64,000 nt of DNA, taken from assembly GCA_003864495.1 (NCBI GenBank), contig ML133465.1, positions 558,001-622,000 of the forward strand. The letters are read 5' to 3'. This DNA comes from Nemopilema nomurai. Its lineage: Eukaryota; Cnidaria; Scyphozoa; Rhizostomeae; Rhizostomatidae. Below, piece after piece: positions 26,601-41,600 of the stretch (the stretch's first letter is position 1; each line of letters opens with the position of its first letter). The notes under the pieces are model-generated. The model saw nothing but the letters and a program-made list of their open reading frames with translations. It searched no databases and was not told where the DNA came from. A program made the translations under genes and the position numbers.

Positions 26601-29600
26601 ATGTTAACAGAGAATGATCCTAGTACAAACGCTGGTCGATATTCATAAAATAAACATAGCTCGATGTAACAAGGAAATTAAGAAATTAGAAAAAGTGAAT
26701 CATGAAAAGGTAAGATTATTCTAAAATTTCTAGGTAGAGATAAGTTCCTCCTGGGAGTTGGTTGCTCAAAGAAAATTACAAAAACAAATTTTTAGTGACG
26801 AATGTGACACTTTTTTATGATTCTAGCGGAACTATAAAGTTTTTATAATTTAATTACATATTATAAACATTTACGTCAATAACTGGATGATAATAATTAT
26901 TAGTAAATCCACTGCCACCGGATTAGTCTGCTAGTTGATGTTAAAGATTCTGACGGTACAAAAGCAGCTTGCAAGATAATGGCCTTACTTCTCTCAGAGC
27001 TTTTAACATCTCTTGGTACTTGGAAATAGTCTCTTCTTTCTTCTTGATCATAATCTAAACCATTAAGAAAAGATAGCAATCAAGATATAACTGGCAAACA
27101 AAATATTCAAGAGTTAGTCATGAATAATGAAAACAGACAAAAGGAAGGGGATGAAGTCGCCAAATGAGATTCCATATACAAATTGTATTATGACTTTTGA
27201 TAGCACTAACTAACATGTAATAACTTAAATAACAGAGAATGAATTGTCTAATAGGTGTTCCTTTGGAACCAATAGCAGACTTTTTCATAGAAGATTTTCA
27301 GAAAATGATTCTAAATCTGTTATAATCTTGCTTTTCTTCAAATTTTCATAAATTTTCCTTAAATCTATGACAATGAAGTCAATTCCAATTGGCTAATAAA
27401 AATCAATTAAAGCAGTAGAAAAACATTAAAGGAAACGCCACAACTTTCAAAACAGTCGAATTTCAAATCAGAGGAATTCCAATGAAGCCCACCTTTAGAC
27501 TATCGACGGTCGATTGCGCAACTTGCAAGGCATTCTGGGCATGTCGTTCTTCCGGAGACTTTTCACTAGAAGCAGCCTCGATTTCATGCTGCAGCACTCC
27601 TCTTTCTGATATTGGAATACGTAAGCGCAGTTCGTTGATTAACTGAAAAAAATTGTTTGCGATCATTTCCTAAAGCATGATGCAAGACTGTCTAAAGCTG
27701 CATATAATTAACAAGCAAGGAAACTTTCCGTATTACAGCAAAGAAGAGTTTCTTCCAAAACTAGAATCCTAGATGTGACGAAAAACAATCACAAGTAACG
27801 ACTATTGAATAAGTACACCTAACAAGTAACGACTTCTGAATAATTCAAATTATTGAACATAATAAACAGCAAGTCAATTTAGAAAGTATATTCCAAAAGA
27901 TTGATTTAAATAACACTTTCAAATTAATTCAAATAAAATATAATTACTTGGTCCTTCTTGACAATTTTCTTCTCTGCAGCTTGCAACTTCTGTTCGAATT
28001 CATCCATGTTCTAGAGAAAAACATTCGATAGTAGAAACATTTTTCAGCCGTTAGATCTTGCAATTTGCCTTTCTGACGTTTATGGAATGTCCACGTGATA
28101 TAAACATTATTCATTGAAGGGTTCTTAGCAGATCTAAATATCCTTCATCATTTGAGAAAAGCCCTCGCTGGCAACGCTTCAACAAATCACAAGGGCGTTT
28201 AAAATCTAATAGAAGATCATTGAGGTGTACACTCAAGGTATTAATCCAAAAGAGGAAATTATAAAGAGGTGGAAATGTCCTCTAGCCGTACATGCAAAAA
28301 AGCAGTTCTCTGATAAAATTTAAAAATTCAATGGAGAAATGAGCTTTCGCCTTCTACTTATAGGTATGAAAACAATTTATCTATTCTCTCTGTACTCTCT
28401 GACAATTGAAAATTAAAAATGGAGTGCCCACTGACTCACTGTCTCTCTAAATTGACTTTGACTGGTACTTAAGTGGTACACGTATTTGCATTTGCGTTAC
28501 CACAAACATGGGTGAGAACATTTGTCTTTGATAGTAAGTGAATAGTGACGTAAGCTTGCAAAGCGTAATTATGTATTTATGATAAAAAATGCTTTGAGAA
28601 GCGATACGTACTGTCTTCAGCCTTTTGGCCTCTGCTCTTGAGATGACAACAGTTTTGATGTGTTCTCTTAGTTTCATTATTGCCATCTCCAGCTGATTCG
28701 CTATGGGCAGTGTAGGATCAACGTACGAGCCAGTAGCCTCTTCAAACTACAATCAAAAGGAAAAGCTCGACAAAGAAGGTTTAAGTGAGAGCAACTTCTT
28801 CTACTCATAGAAAATACAGAATGAAAGCTAAAGGGAATCATTCGAGTAAACCCAGCTTGGAAACTGTACCGAAATTCTTCATCACCTTATAGACCACCAT
28901 GACTTGCATTTTGCATTTACTTCACCGTTTTGTCTCTTCTCTTTGCCCATTACCATACCCCCCAATATGATCATAACTCCAGTTGTATTTCTGAATCTCA
29001 TGTTATCAAATGAAATAAGCCAAATGCATTGTTAAAGATTCATGGCTCCAAGGGTCCTTTGTTGACACTTCATGAATTAACGGTAATTATAAACAGGAGC
29101 AGACTAGGATTCCTGCAGTACTGACCTTCTGCGCTGTTTCAAAAAGCTCATCTTGGTTTTTCTCTAGCCTTGCAATTTTTCTCTCCAGTTCTACTTCATG
29201 CTGTTCCCAAACCAATTGCCGATCTTCGTGTTCCTTGGCAAAAATAAGCAACATAAACAAGATGACCAACTCTATGATAATATTGATACCTTCTCTAATA
29301 ATATATCACCTCGACTCAAAACTTATATTAAGAGAACAGAATACACAGGAATTAAGCCTTGACGCCTGAAGTCTGTTCTTGCCGTACTTATGACAAAATC
29401 ATTCAAAAAAAAGATGGGGACTAACAACTTCAGATTTACTAAAACGTAAAACACAGAAGTGAGCAAAAAATGGAAAGAAAAATGTTGATGGAGGGGGAGT
29501 TACAAAGTGCTTTCATTCAATCACTCAGCTGTTTAGTTGTAATAGCTGACATTCTGGGTTCCGGACAATGTTATTACCGGACAATATTATTCCCGGACAA

Positions 29601-32600
29601 TATTATTTCCGGATTATATTATTCCCAGACAATATTATTCCCGGAAAGTGTGGTACATAATAAGGGACAGCAATGGCGAAGTGAAATTCAGCGAATGAAG
29701 AAACAAGAAGTTAGCTCCAGATTCAATGGTCATACTCTTGATTGTTTGAAATTTTCATCTTCAAGAAGAGATATTGATTCTTCCAGCCGTTTGTGCTCAT
29801 CCTCAAGGTACTTAATCTGCAGCAAAAACGAAAAAATTCAACACATAAGAGGGAGAAAATCTGAAAGGTGCAAGACAAAATTGACGAAAGGTAATTGTTC
29901 CCAAAGGCAGTAGAATCTCTTTGTGATTATAAAGGAAAACAAGTTACGCACTTTCTGTTCGTTTTTCTCTAACTGTCTTCTCAGTTTCATGTCCTGGAGG
30001 CGAATCTCGGACATTCTGTTGTGCCATTCTGCCACCTAAAACCAAGCCATTTACAAACTCATTGAAGGAAACCATGCAAGCGAATCATATTCATATATTG
30101 GCCAATCTGCCTCAACAGCACTCTCAATTAATCTTCTTGCCACCTTTTCTACAGTCGGAGACAAATCTTTGACACAAGTCTTTTAACCTGCTCTTCTTTA
30201 AAACAATGTTTAATAATGCTATACACTAACTCTAAGTTGTGGGGAACCAAAATAAAGTTGGAATTGCACGTTCCATCGCCTAATACTCTGCATTGAACTC
30301 CCCATCAAACTATAAGTTCTATTTACGGTTTTTAGTCTTTGCAAGCTTTTGCAGTGAAAGAGGCATGTACCGGGGAACTTTGTCCGCTTATATCTGGGTG
30401 CAACATCTTAGTACAAGGAAATTCAACCTGCCTTTTCAGCACCCTTGCCATCCTTCAATGTGACTATCAGCTCTTGCAGGCTGACAAGCTTCACCTCTAA
30501 TTCAGTGCTGCGACTTTCGGCCTCATGACTTTTGCTTCTCATCTAGAAAAGCAGAACATATAGCAAGTAACTTCAACAAGTAGCAGGTGTTTGGTATCTT
30601 TAAATCACCATAACAGATACAATAACTAATCAATACAAGTACTTTAATCACAGAAAAATTTCTTTATACATTTACGTGAATATTGCACTATTTTCCAATC
30701 ATATCACCAATCATGTGAATCTAGATTTGGTTCCAAGGACCAACTCAAGTCTATTTTTAGATCACTGTGGATCAGCTTTACTTCAGAGAATAGACTGTGT
30801 CTGTGTGAAAAATAGGTTATTGCCAAAAGTTACACGTGTTTAAGTACACCTACTGAATTCAGTTGAAGATCTTGCTCTACTTTGCTGTCTTGCAACATTC
30901 TCAACGTCTGTGCAAATTTCTCCTGTTTGATCAGAGGAAGAGCACCACTAAACTGTCTTCGCAGATCCTGTAAAAAACAACGTGATCCTGAAGCGAGATA
31001 GCTGGTTGTCATACATATAAAACTGTTACTGTTCGCGCTGTGGCGACTATCGTTAAAGAGATACCCTTTTAAAACTTGACACAAATGAACACAAGTTGGA
31101 TATTCTTTGCACCTACACATTGAAATGTGCTTTAAGCCAAGAAGAACTGATAAAGCCGTGGTAAATTGTATAGAAGGAGATATCGCGCCTTCATTTCTCG
31201 TTATTTTAACTTCATGAAGCAAACAAGATCAATCAAAATATATTCTGTCACTTAATATGCTTACTTGAACAGTCTTTTGCAAGAATCTCGCTTTCGCCCT
31301 GGCCTCCATTCGAGTCCTGTATAATATCTGATCCTTCTCGTCCAGCTGTTGTTCGATTCGAAGTATGGCAACTTCCAATCGTTTCACCTGTCATGAAGAA
31401 GTCAAATCAAAGGTCAAATGTAAATACCAAGTGGAATAATGAGGTATTTAAGAAACATAAAGAGCATATTACATGACGCATGACACAACAATCATCGTTG
31501 GATATTCTACAGTAAAAGAGCAAAGTAAAATAGAGAAATGGCTAATGAAGAAGATGATGTTGGAAGTTCAAAACCTTTGTGTTTGTTACTTCAAGCTTCC
31601 TGACAGCGGTTGCTTCGCTTATTTGTTGTGCGACGACGTGTTGGTGAAGTTTGGCTAGAAGAGTATTCAGCTGATATTAGATTGGAATACAAATCTGGCA
31701 TCGTATAGACAGGAATTCGAGATAAGAAGAATAGAAAGATGAAGATAAATTCTATGTTAAGAAAGACAATAATAATTTAACCGTAGCGCTCAATTTGACA
31801 AATCATATCAATTCACTAACTGCATTTATATTGAACACCTCTAAGCACTCTCTCTACATTCAATCCAACACAACGTAAATACCTATGATAGTCTTCTCAT
31901 CTGAATCCATCTGTATGTCAACAAGCTGGTTTCTCAGTGACGTCAGCTCCTTCTCCTGGGCTTGCTGTCGCGAAGTAACAGTCTCGGCTTGGTGCGAGGC
32001 AATTTCAGCAACCTCTTTCAGGCGTGACATTTCCAACTTCAGCTTGGCTACCGATTCCTCAAGTTCACCGATGCGCTTTTTGTCTGCTCGATTTATTTCT
32101 GCTGGAACTGCATCTGCGAAAGATCCATCAAGCAAACATCTTTATCACGTTAAGCCAACATTGCCTACCTTACTTTTAAGAGAGCAAAAGTAAACTATGG
32201 AATGCCTTTATGTTAGACTTACTTGTAAGTTCTTCACGAAGTTCTCGCTCAACTCTTTGTGATTCCAGATTTATTTTCGTAAGCTATGGAAGCAGAAAAG
32301 CATTCTCAAATTATCAGAAACAGAAACAGAGTTTCGAGTAATATAGGCATCATTGCAAAAAAGTACTTAAGTTCCACAGTGCATTATTTCAGTCAAAGCA
32401 AGCATTTCATACCTCAGCAAATTTTTGCTCCAGTTCCTCTATTCTATTTTCTAATTCGGCGACCGTCGATTGCAATTGCTCCCGTCTTCTGACAGCGTGT
32501 TCTGCTCTTTGTCTTTCATTGAGTTCCTAAAAGGAAAGACACTGAAAATTTCAGTAACTGATAAAGGAAGTGTCTTCTTTTAAGACTCCAAAAAGAAGAC

Positions 32601-35600
32601 AGAAGTTAATATTAGAAAGTTAGGCATGCTTTGTGATGTACGAGCAGGAGGAATGGAGAAAATATGCTCCTAAGTTAAATTTAATGTGACCACGCATCAT
32701 GGAATCGATGTTTATATGATGTCGTGAAATAAGGTATCCTTAATCGAATTAGGACTTAATACCAGTGGAACGAATGGCTTAGGTGTGAGCTTGGAAATAA
32801 CTTCTGCGAAAGAGCTGCACTTGAAATCGGGCTTATATCAAAGTTATTGAGGTGTAAGGGACAGAGCATACCTTCATTTCTAAGGTGGCTAGTTGTCTGG
32901 CAATCGAGGTTATTTCGTCTTGCCTGATATTACTCCTTCCTGCTGTGTCGCCAACTGTAAGGCAATCAAAGAGGCAATCAAAAAGCAAGTCAGCAAATGT
33001 TTACTTTTACATACGCGAGATGGAGAGCGAATAATCACCAAGGACTTTCAATAAGACACTCCAGCCTTCATTGACGGAAGCACTGTGCTGGCGCAAAATA
33101 CCGCACTACTGTGACGGCGCAAAACACATTATACTTCACATTAACATCATGTTGAGATTATTGACTAAAGGAATATGCTGATACAAAAACAAAGGTGCTG
33201 ATTACAGTTTCTGAGTCAAAGCCTCCCCTAAAAAATTCCTTGATATCAAACAATGTTCATCTTCCTACCCTTTTTCAGCAAGTCATTCATCGACTGTTCC
33301 AGTACGTAGCTCCTCTCCTTCTCAGCCTGCAGCTGCTTTCTCAAAGTTGCCTCCGCCTCTTGAAGGCACTTTTTCTCGTACTGAAAACACAGTCACAAAA
33401 TATATACCCTTTATCTACCTCTCTAACTAATACAATTATAAGTATATACCCCCTCTGTACCCATTTATTATCAACATATATACCCCTTTATCATACAAAT
33501 CAAATACTTTGGCACAGTCTCGCAATACGTAAGAATACTCATAGCGCTTTGAGACTCAAAGAGGATCGGGTGCAGATATTACTTTCACCTGACCTCCTTG
33601 CTTAACAGCAGTCTCCGTCCAAAATTTAGAAACGATGGTCGTATTACGTCACAAACGACACGATATGTTAAATATTCTACATAACTAGCATAGCTAATGC
33701 TCTTGAAAGTGAGATAAAATTGAGTCGATGCAGTCTTCCTCTGACCATTTAACCTTTCAAAAGCAATATACTGTTCATAACAACAATCGAGCAAACAACC
33801 GTGCATCTTTTGACATGTAGACTGAATTTAAGGAACTCCATGTAGAACTAACTGATAGGAAAGCAATACTACCTCAAGGTTTTCAACAGCTGTCGATCTT
33901 GTGATTAGCATATTCTCTTTTTGAAGGAGATCTCTGTATTTGGCAGTTAGTTCGTTGTATTTCTTGTTCACGAGCTGCAGCTCCAGTTCTGGGACACTTT
34001 CGTCTAATGCCTTTTGAAGGGCTGATATCCGGTATGAGGCCATATCCTAGGTAACGAATAACTTTCATAAGAAATAGAACGATTGCCTAGGATAAATGAA
34101 GCACAACGAATCTGACACAATGTAGCATAATACATTCATAGCAAGTCATGTACTATGACGCAGGGCAGCAAAAACAAACAGCGTCTTTCAACTTATAAAC
34201 TACAAAGCATACATTTCCGAAGTACAAAACATAAAGCATAATGGAAAATGGCGCTACGGCACGTATAGGACTGTGACGTAACATAAGACAGGATAACAGA
34301 ACGTGACATGGTCTTGGAAGCATCCTTTACCTGAATTCCACTATATTTGCTTAAGCTATACAGACAATGACAACTGCATGTCAATTGCTTGTATTCTATT
34401 CTTGTTAACGTTATTTTCAGCTAACCTTATATCGGGTAAGATAACCAATTCTTTCCACTACAGCGTTTTCCATCGATGTGACATCATTCCTTAACTTGCT
34501 GCATTCCTTTCGCACGTGCTCTTCTGATTCTTTTACGATAGTGTACCTCCTTGATAGGGACTTCTCGTTCACTCGCAGTAATGTTATCTTTCTGGCATAC
34601 TCCGATAAGCGAGATTTTTGCCTTTCAGGATCGCGACCTAGGGTTTCCAGCAACCGCTTGAACGGAAAAAGAACGCTTATGAAATGCTTTACCAGCGATT
34701 AGATAAGATGTAGATAGGTGCTTAGCAAAATAATTAACAAAATAGACAGTACTTACTGAAAGGGCAGCTGAGCAACGAAAAGTATTAATGGTAAAATTGG
34801 TTTTCATCTTATAAGAAAAAGAACTGTCACTCATTTCTTTACATCGAAAAAAGTTTTAAACTATATCAGCAGCAAAACTCCTTTGCTTCAATGAAAAGTC
34901 GACTTTCTTAGTTGTTGCTTTTCAGACTCAACTGAATTAAACTACGAGGGGATCTGGTTTTAAAATGGTGTCGTTCAACGCCACAATTTTTGTACTAAAG
35001 TACCGAAACTCATAAAAACATTTCATAACAATTAAAACTGAGGAAATGATGTTTGATCTTGGAGCAAAATGACTGAAACTTTGATCGAAATTGATTCTTA
35101 ATATATCCTTGACATCACAATGCTTCTAAGCATGTTTATTTATATTTTAGAGATTACGGGGATCAATGGTACAGTGCGTTCCATGAATGAAGAACGATTC
35201 TCACTTCAAACTCCTGTATACGGATTTGGTCTTGATCTCGAATTAAGCTCAAACTACGATTTTCTTCCTGAATCTTCTGAAGCTCCGCTTCTCTATGTTC
35301 TTTCTCCTCCAAATATTGGGAATAAAGTATACTCTGGAATCAATGAAAAATATATCAAAGTTAAAAATGAACATCATATGAACGCTTAAGAATCTGTAGT
35401 CTGGATTAAGTGCCAAGTATTAATTGAATATTCGGGATATATTTCTAGGGTTTTACGAATCATTTTCAAATAACTAGGCAGCAAAAACTTTCAAGATGCT
35501 AAAAAGATTTAAACAGCCAATAGCCCTATGTTGGCAGGGAATTATCATCATCGTTAAACATACAGAACTTCCATGGAAGAATTTATTCCAGCATTGGGAA

Positions 35601-38600
35601 TACTATTTCCAAACACACGTTGTATAAACTCGGTCCTCCCGGTGTAAATAGCATGCCTGTGAAATTGTTGCATTTTCAAAGCAAATTTCAAGTAACATAC
35701 ATTTTTTACTTGGACTAATACAACCAAAAAGTTACAACGGCACATATTATTTAAAAAAGGGGTGAAAAAAATAAGATGAATAGCTCGTAATTTCCCCTTG
35801 ACCTCAAAACCTCAAAACAAACAATTGAATACCTGTTGGTGCATAGCGACAGAAAACTTTCTTTTATACGCCTGTAGGCTTTCGTCCATTGTTTTAAACT
35901 CCTCTTCTTTATTTGAGAGCTCCTAGAATATCATATTTAACTATGCATATACCTTGATAAATAAAATGTGTAATTGGGAGTAAAATTGTGGTCAATTAAG
36001 GCCAAAATGTGGCAAGACATGAAATAGAAAGCGCATTCGTTTAACACGATACTGCACTAACCTAAGGCCTCTCCGACGTGAAAAACAACTCAATTTGCTA
36101 TAATTTCTAGTACATTGTCAAAACAAAAATAAAAAAGAAACAAAACTCTCAGTTATCGAATGATATATATAATCTTATGTAGCATGACATCCTATATGAG
36201 CTAGATGCAGCAACATTTGCACTGTCAATTCCATCGTCGCTGCCATATAAATGAGCACAAATGTTTTGGCACAAGTACAATTAATGGTGAATCAAGTTTG
36301 TGACAAAGCCTGATAATACAGTTATTTATTGGAAGTATTCCGAGTAGGAAATAAGGCGGAATATTATTAAAACTACAAATGAAAAATCACAACAGTAAGA
36401 CTTCAATACCTGAAGAATCTGAATAAGAAATTCGTTTAGACTGGCAATTATGTCAACTGATGATGGGTTCATTCCTTGGGGTAGTTGAAATGGACTGAGT
36501 TTGATGATTCCTTTGCCTAAAGGTCAAGACAAAGCTCTTAGCACATAAGCAAAAAACTATAATATACAAGTTAGTTATCTAATTTTAAGATGTATAATAT
36601 CAGTCTTAAAGATTAAGAAGCCAATGTCATTATAAGATAAAGTGAAGGTGTCCAAAATAATTTCAAAATTTAGATGCACATTTGGGCAATATATGAATCA
36701 TTGAAAACATTCGTTTAAGGCAACCTAGTTAAAAGAAAAGTACATGTTTTGGTGTTAAGAGTAAATAAAAACATTGGATATTGAAACGGAAATATTGATT
36801 ATGTAGAGGCTATTGGAAATCCAAATAATAGTTGCATGGGATCCCTAGAGATTTGATTCAGGACTGATATTCTCCAACGAACTAAATATGGTTATGCTTA
36901 CAAAAATCAATTATATCCTGTATCAAAACATAATGACAAAAATGAAATGAAAGAGATTTTCCGGGTTTCTAGTGATTGAAGTGTTTTTATAGCAAGACTA
37001 CAAGTAAGAGATGATATTGCGTATTGAACAGCTATTTGGGCTTCACCTGCTTCTTTCAATAGTTCGATGTCTTTTTCAATCTCTTGTAACTATGAAGTGG
37101 AAAAGAAGTTATCAATTATTATGAGAGAATGATATTAAAGGAAGCAATTAGCACGAGACCATTAAACAAGGGCCAGTACCGCTCTAAACTTATTGGCATT
37201 CGAATATTCAACATTGCCCATGCCTTCATCTGAACATGTAGATACCACAGCTTAACCCATTAAGGTGACCATCCAGCACCAAAAGGTAACGGTTTTCAGG
37301 TTTTCCCGGGTGCACGTGGGTCGATATAGCTTCTGACATAGCACCACCTACCTTCTTTTCTTTTCGCTCAACCTCTGTAACAAGGCTGTTGACTTCATTT
37401 CTGGAGTTTCTTAGTTCCAACCTCAGTTCGTCATTCCTGCCGTTCAACTGTTCAATCTACAGAGAAAATAGAACAAGACTTCGTAACATGTCAACTCAAT
37501 TTACTTCTATAGAGAGCACAGCTATACAGCCTTGCAAAGCCCTTGAAAGGTTCTGTGTGATATATTCATCGGCAACTACTGCTTACAGTGCTTTGACATT
37601 TATGCCTTGGTTAAATGGCTAGGTTGATTTCTAGGGTAGGAAAACCGGGTCGATTTCTAACACAAATAAATACGCCGGTAGGTACATCAAAATGTTGCAA
37701 AGTGAAAAATATAAAATCTCACATCCATCTTCAACTTCATGTTCGAATCGTATTGCCCAACTGCATTTCTAGACTCGATCATCTGCAGAAAGACAATTAA
37801 AGAGATGAAAGATATAAAGCCTGAAAAAAACACAATATACAAAACAGTGCTAGCTACAGGTGGATAAGAAGGAATTTGAAGCTAGGACGTACCGCAATCA
37901 ATTTCTCCAAAGCAGGAATTCGAAGGTCAATCGATCCATTCTGATCTTGAATGACGAAGATAAGTCAAAATTAGTGAGGTGAAAATATAATAACTAAAGT
38001 GCCAATCAAGTCTTCCTGTTTTAGCATTCACTAAAATTGCTGTCGTTCACAACCTCTTGAAAAACCTTAAAGATTAGGCTGATTGTTTGATACAATGGTC
38101 ACCAATAATTACTTAATTGTCATTAACAATCCACATCATTCATATAGACATTGCTGCTATTGAAATAAGTAGGCAAACTTTGTCCATTTGATGCCTCTGG
38201 AACGCAGATATGGAAAGTAATTTGGACGTAACGAAACAACTGTATAAATGAATACATTAATGCTTGGATGTTGTGCTTGGTACAATTTCGTTCAATAAAA
38301 GCTCCAATTAAAAATCTATTCGTACCCTCCTTAAGTCGATTGTCTTTCACAAGTGCCAGTATCTCTCTTAAACCAATCTCTAGCTGCTTGTTTTCATCTT
38401 TCAGTTCCTGAAGTTTGAGAATAAAATTTTAAAGGGTTGATCAACTGCAAAGGCTGCAGGTTTTCGAAAATAATACACATTACAGTCTGCCTACTTTCAG
38501 AAAAAGAACTACAAATTAACGATCTATCAATGATGAATGTGTCTATCGTATGACTTAAAATATGGGATATTAGAACATTTTGGAAAGTAGGGAGGGGGGG

Positions 38601-41600
38601 GGGTGCCACAAGAGGGTACATTCTATTGTGGAAGGCAACAAAAAGCGACTCAAAGGTATGTTTAGCGAATTTCAGCCAACATTTTGAGATATGGTGTCAT
38701 GTTAACTGTTTCAAAATAAACAATTACCAAAAGTTATAACTACAACACAGATGACTAGAAGGATAACAATAAAGTTAATCAACAATGTTAATATGCTACA
38801 CATTAATATGTTTAATCTCACTCTTATAACATACTTAAAATTATGGAAGTAGTTAATAAAATTGTAAAACAACATAAAACGAATTACAGTCTAATTACGG
38901 ATAGGAAGTTTTATGATTTCATGATCATGAACAAAGATGCTACAGGAATTTTTGCAGTACGTACCTTATTTTCGTTCTCGAGTTTTGTTACGTTGGTTTT
39001 CATTTTTTCATTACTTCTTTCAAGCTTTGATTGGTCTTCAGAGCTCAACATGTCTCCACCTTTTTTGTATGCCTGTGACAAGACCAAAGTCGATACAAAT
39101 TTAAACAAAGAACTTTTCTGTTAACAAGACAATCAGGGCTGTACACAGAAGGAAGTAGTAGTTATCGGCCATAACAGTGTTAAAAGGTGTATCAGTAAAT
39201 GGAAAAAGAAGACTTCTATTTCACGTGCTACAAAGCTAAACGCAGAACAAAACTAACCGGATAACGATTTAGATGATCAATTACTTTTAAAAGGTTATTT
39301 CAAAAGTACTAATTCATAAGAGTGACTGGGTTTTTTCTGGAAAGCAAAATATTTTTTCGTTGCTGTTGCCTATAATGTATTAAATATATCATGAAAATAT
39401 TCTGATTAGGCTGATGCTGCTTATTCTGACTATCATTCTATATTATGATTAAGAAACAATGGCACCAATCGCTTGGCTACGACATTGAGATACGAAGATT
39501 TTACAGCATACTCACAAACGACGAGGTTGCATCGGCATGAACCTCTTTTACGTTAACTGGTCGAATAACGGGTTCTTCTTGCGAGACTAAATCCTCAACA
39601 GTGACAAGGTCTTCTGTGGTAAGTCCGAGATCAACTGCTCTAGAAGGGGCACAGAGGATGAAATTATGCATCAATAAGGGGTGAATGATGTTGGGGTTGC
39701 TAATGGAGTTCTAGTGGGTCTAAATGAATAATATTTGGTAAATGAACAAACCTCTCTCCTCTGTGCATCGCTTGCTTTCTAAGCATTTTTTTCAATTGCT
39801 GTCTCTCTTCTTCCAACCTCTCAACCTAACAAAATCATATAAGACAGGAAAATCTTTACAACATTGCCAGTAGGACAACTAATTGACACATACTAAACTA
39901 CTACTCAGTTAAGTATTTATCATTACAGCTAAATGTTAAAGAAAAATAACTACTAATTTGGATATACTAAGCAGAATCGATTTATCTTTTATTTAATAAA
40001 ACCACAGTAAAAAGCCCAGAATTCAGGTAAATAACACAAAAAGTGAAGACTCGTAATATTAATCAGGTTCCTAAAACCCATCCCAATCCCAAAATTTACT
40101 AGAAGAAATCGAAAACTCAGAAAAATGCTTACATCACAAAAGAGAAGAGAATTACTTCACAAAGGTCAGTCTGTTACTACTTTTTATCATTAATTCACTA
40201 TTATTTACTTCATTTATTATTAAACATGACAGATATTTCGTCATTGCGATCTTTCCTAAACAGGACGTATCAAATATCTAATATCACCTTGGTTATTAGC
40301 GGCGACATCAAGTCATGGGCTGCTGAAATATGCTTAGCATTTATAAAAGTCGTTATAGAAACTTATCCAAGTAGTCTACCTCCTTCGCAAGGACTCTGTT
40401 TAGAGCCAGTGCCTGTTCCTCCTTCACTTGTTTCTTTTTGCGTATGGAGCCAGCGTCGAGTTGCTCCTTAGGGTCCAACCCCAGCCGTTCTCTGAGCTCC
40501 TCATTTTCCAACATACAGTCGTCGAGCTCCATTTGGACGCGATTGAAATTCTGAGTCAAGTCTTCGATATTTCTTAAGAAAAAAATTGAGCTTTTAGCTA
40601 GGGTAAAACTTCTAGAGTAGTTTTTAAAAGGAGTGGTGCAACCACCCTACATTCTAAGCGCATTAATTCATGCCCTTATTCAGCTCCTTACTAAAACTAG
40701 ACTGTTTACAAAGCCTTGCACTCTATTTTATTTTTAAGTGACCATAAAATAACTTTCAGACTAAAGATCGATAAAATTAAGTAACTTGAACCTTTTAATA
40801 TCTTTGATAAGTTTTCTATGTAGAAAATAGATAAAGCACTTCATATAAGCTATTAAATCGTACGTGTCTCGGATCTTAATCTTGGTTCTAAATTCTTTGA
40901 TTTCTTGCACAGCTTCAGGCAAACCAAACTGACCCTAAGAAAAGAAGTAGTTCATTGGATTGAAGCATTTCATATAAACTTTTTGAACAAATTATGAAAT
41001 CTTAGGGGGAAAGTTAGTGAAATGTAAGTGAACATATCCTAAATAACTCTACTATATAAATGACATCCCTGTCATGAAGAAAATCATAATAATAACTATA
41101 CCACTTTCCATTACTCGGATAAAATAAATGTGTTTGCTGAACGCATACGTAATGTACAAAATGCCAGTTATTTGTAGAAAATGTGATATCTATAAAAACA
41201 AGTACCAGACAATTTATTTCCAGCCAGTTTCCAATTATTAAAGGAAAATTAGGCTTCACTTTCAATTGTTTCCTCTCAGACATTTTGTATAAATCAAAGA
41301 AAATTAAAAAATCAAAATCACTGCAGTCAGGTTCTGATTGAAGGAGCAAATATCTTCGATTGATTTTTCCTTATATTTTGGTGTACATTAGCCACCTTGT
41401 GAAGTTTCAAAAGGACTTAGTTAGTATATTGACGTAATTATTTAGTATATTGAGAAAATTTGAAGCTTGTGTATGTATGTAAATGTTAGTTTAATTGAGA
41501 AGGATGAAAAATAAGGCGTGATGATGAGAAGGATGAGAAAAAAGAGTGCGTCAGCCGGGAGTCGAACCCGGATCGATTGCTTGGAAGGCAACCATGCTAA

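Noticed and set aside
29470..29913. 147-codon plus-strand frame
   Set aside because: It crosses the 16-bp repeat array and runs antisense to CEP290 exon 43; no recognisable domain.
33195..33605. 136-codon plus-strand frame
   Set aside because: Antisense to CEP290 exon 33 and continuing through a CCCC/TATA-rich imperfect repeat.
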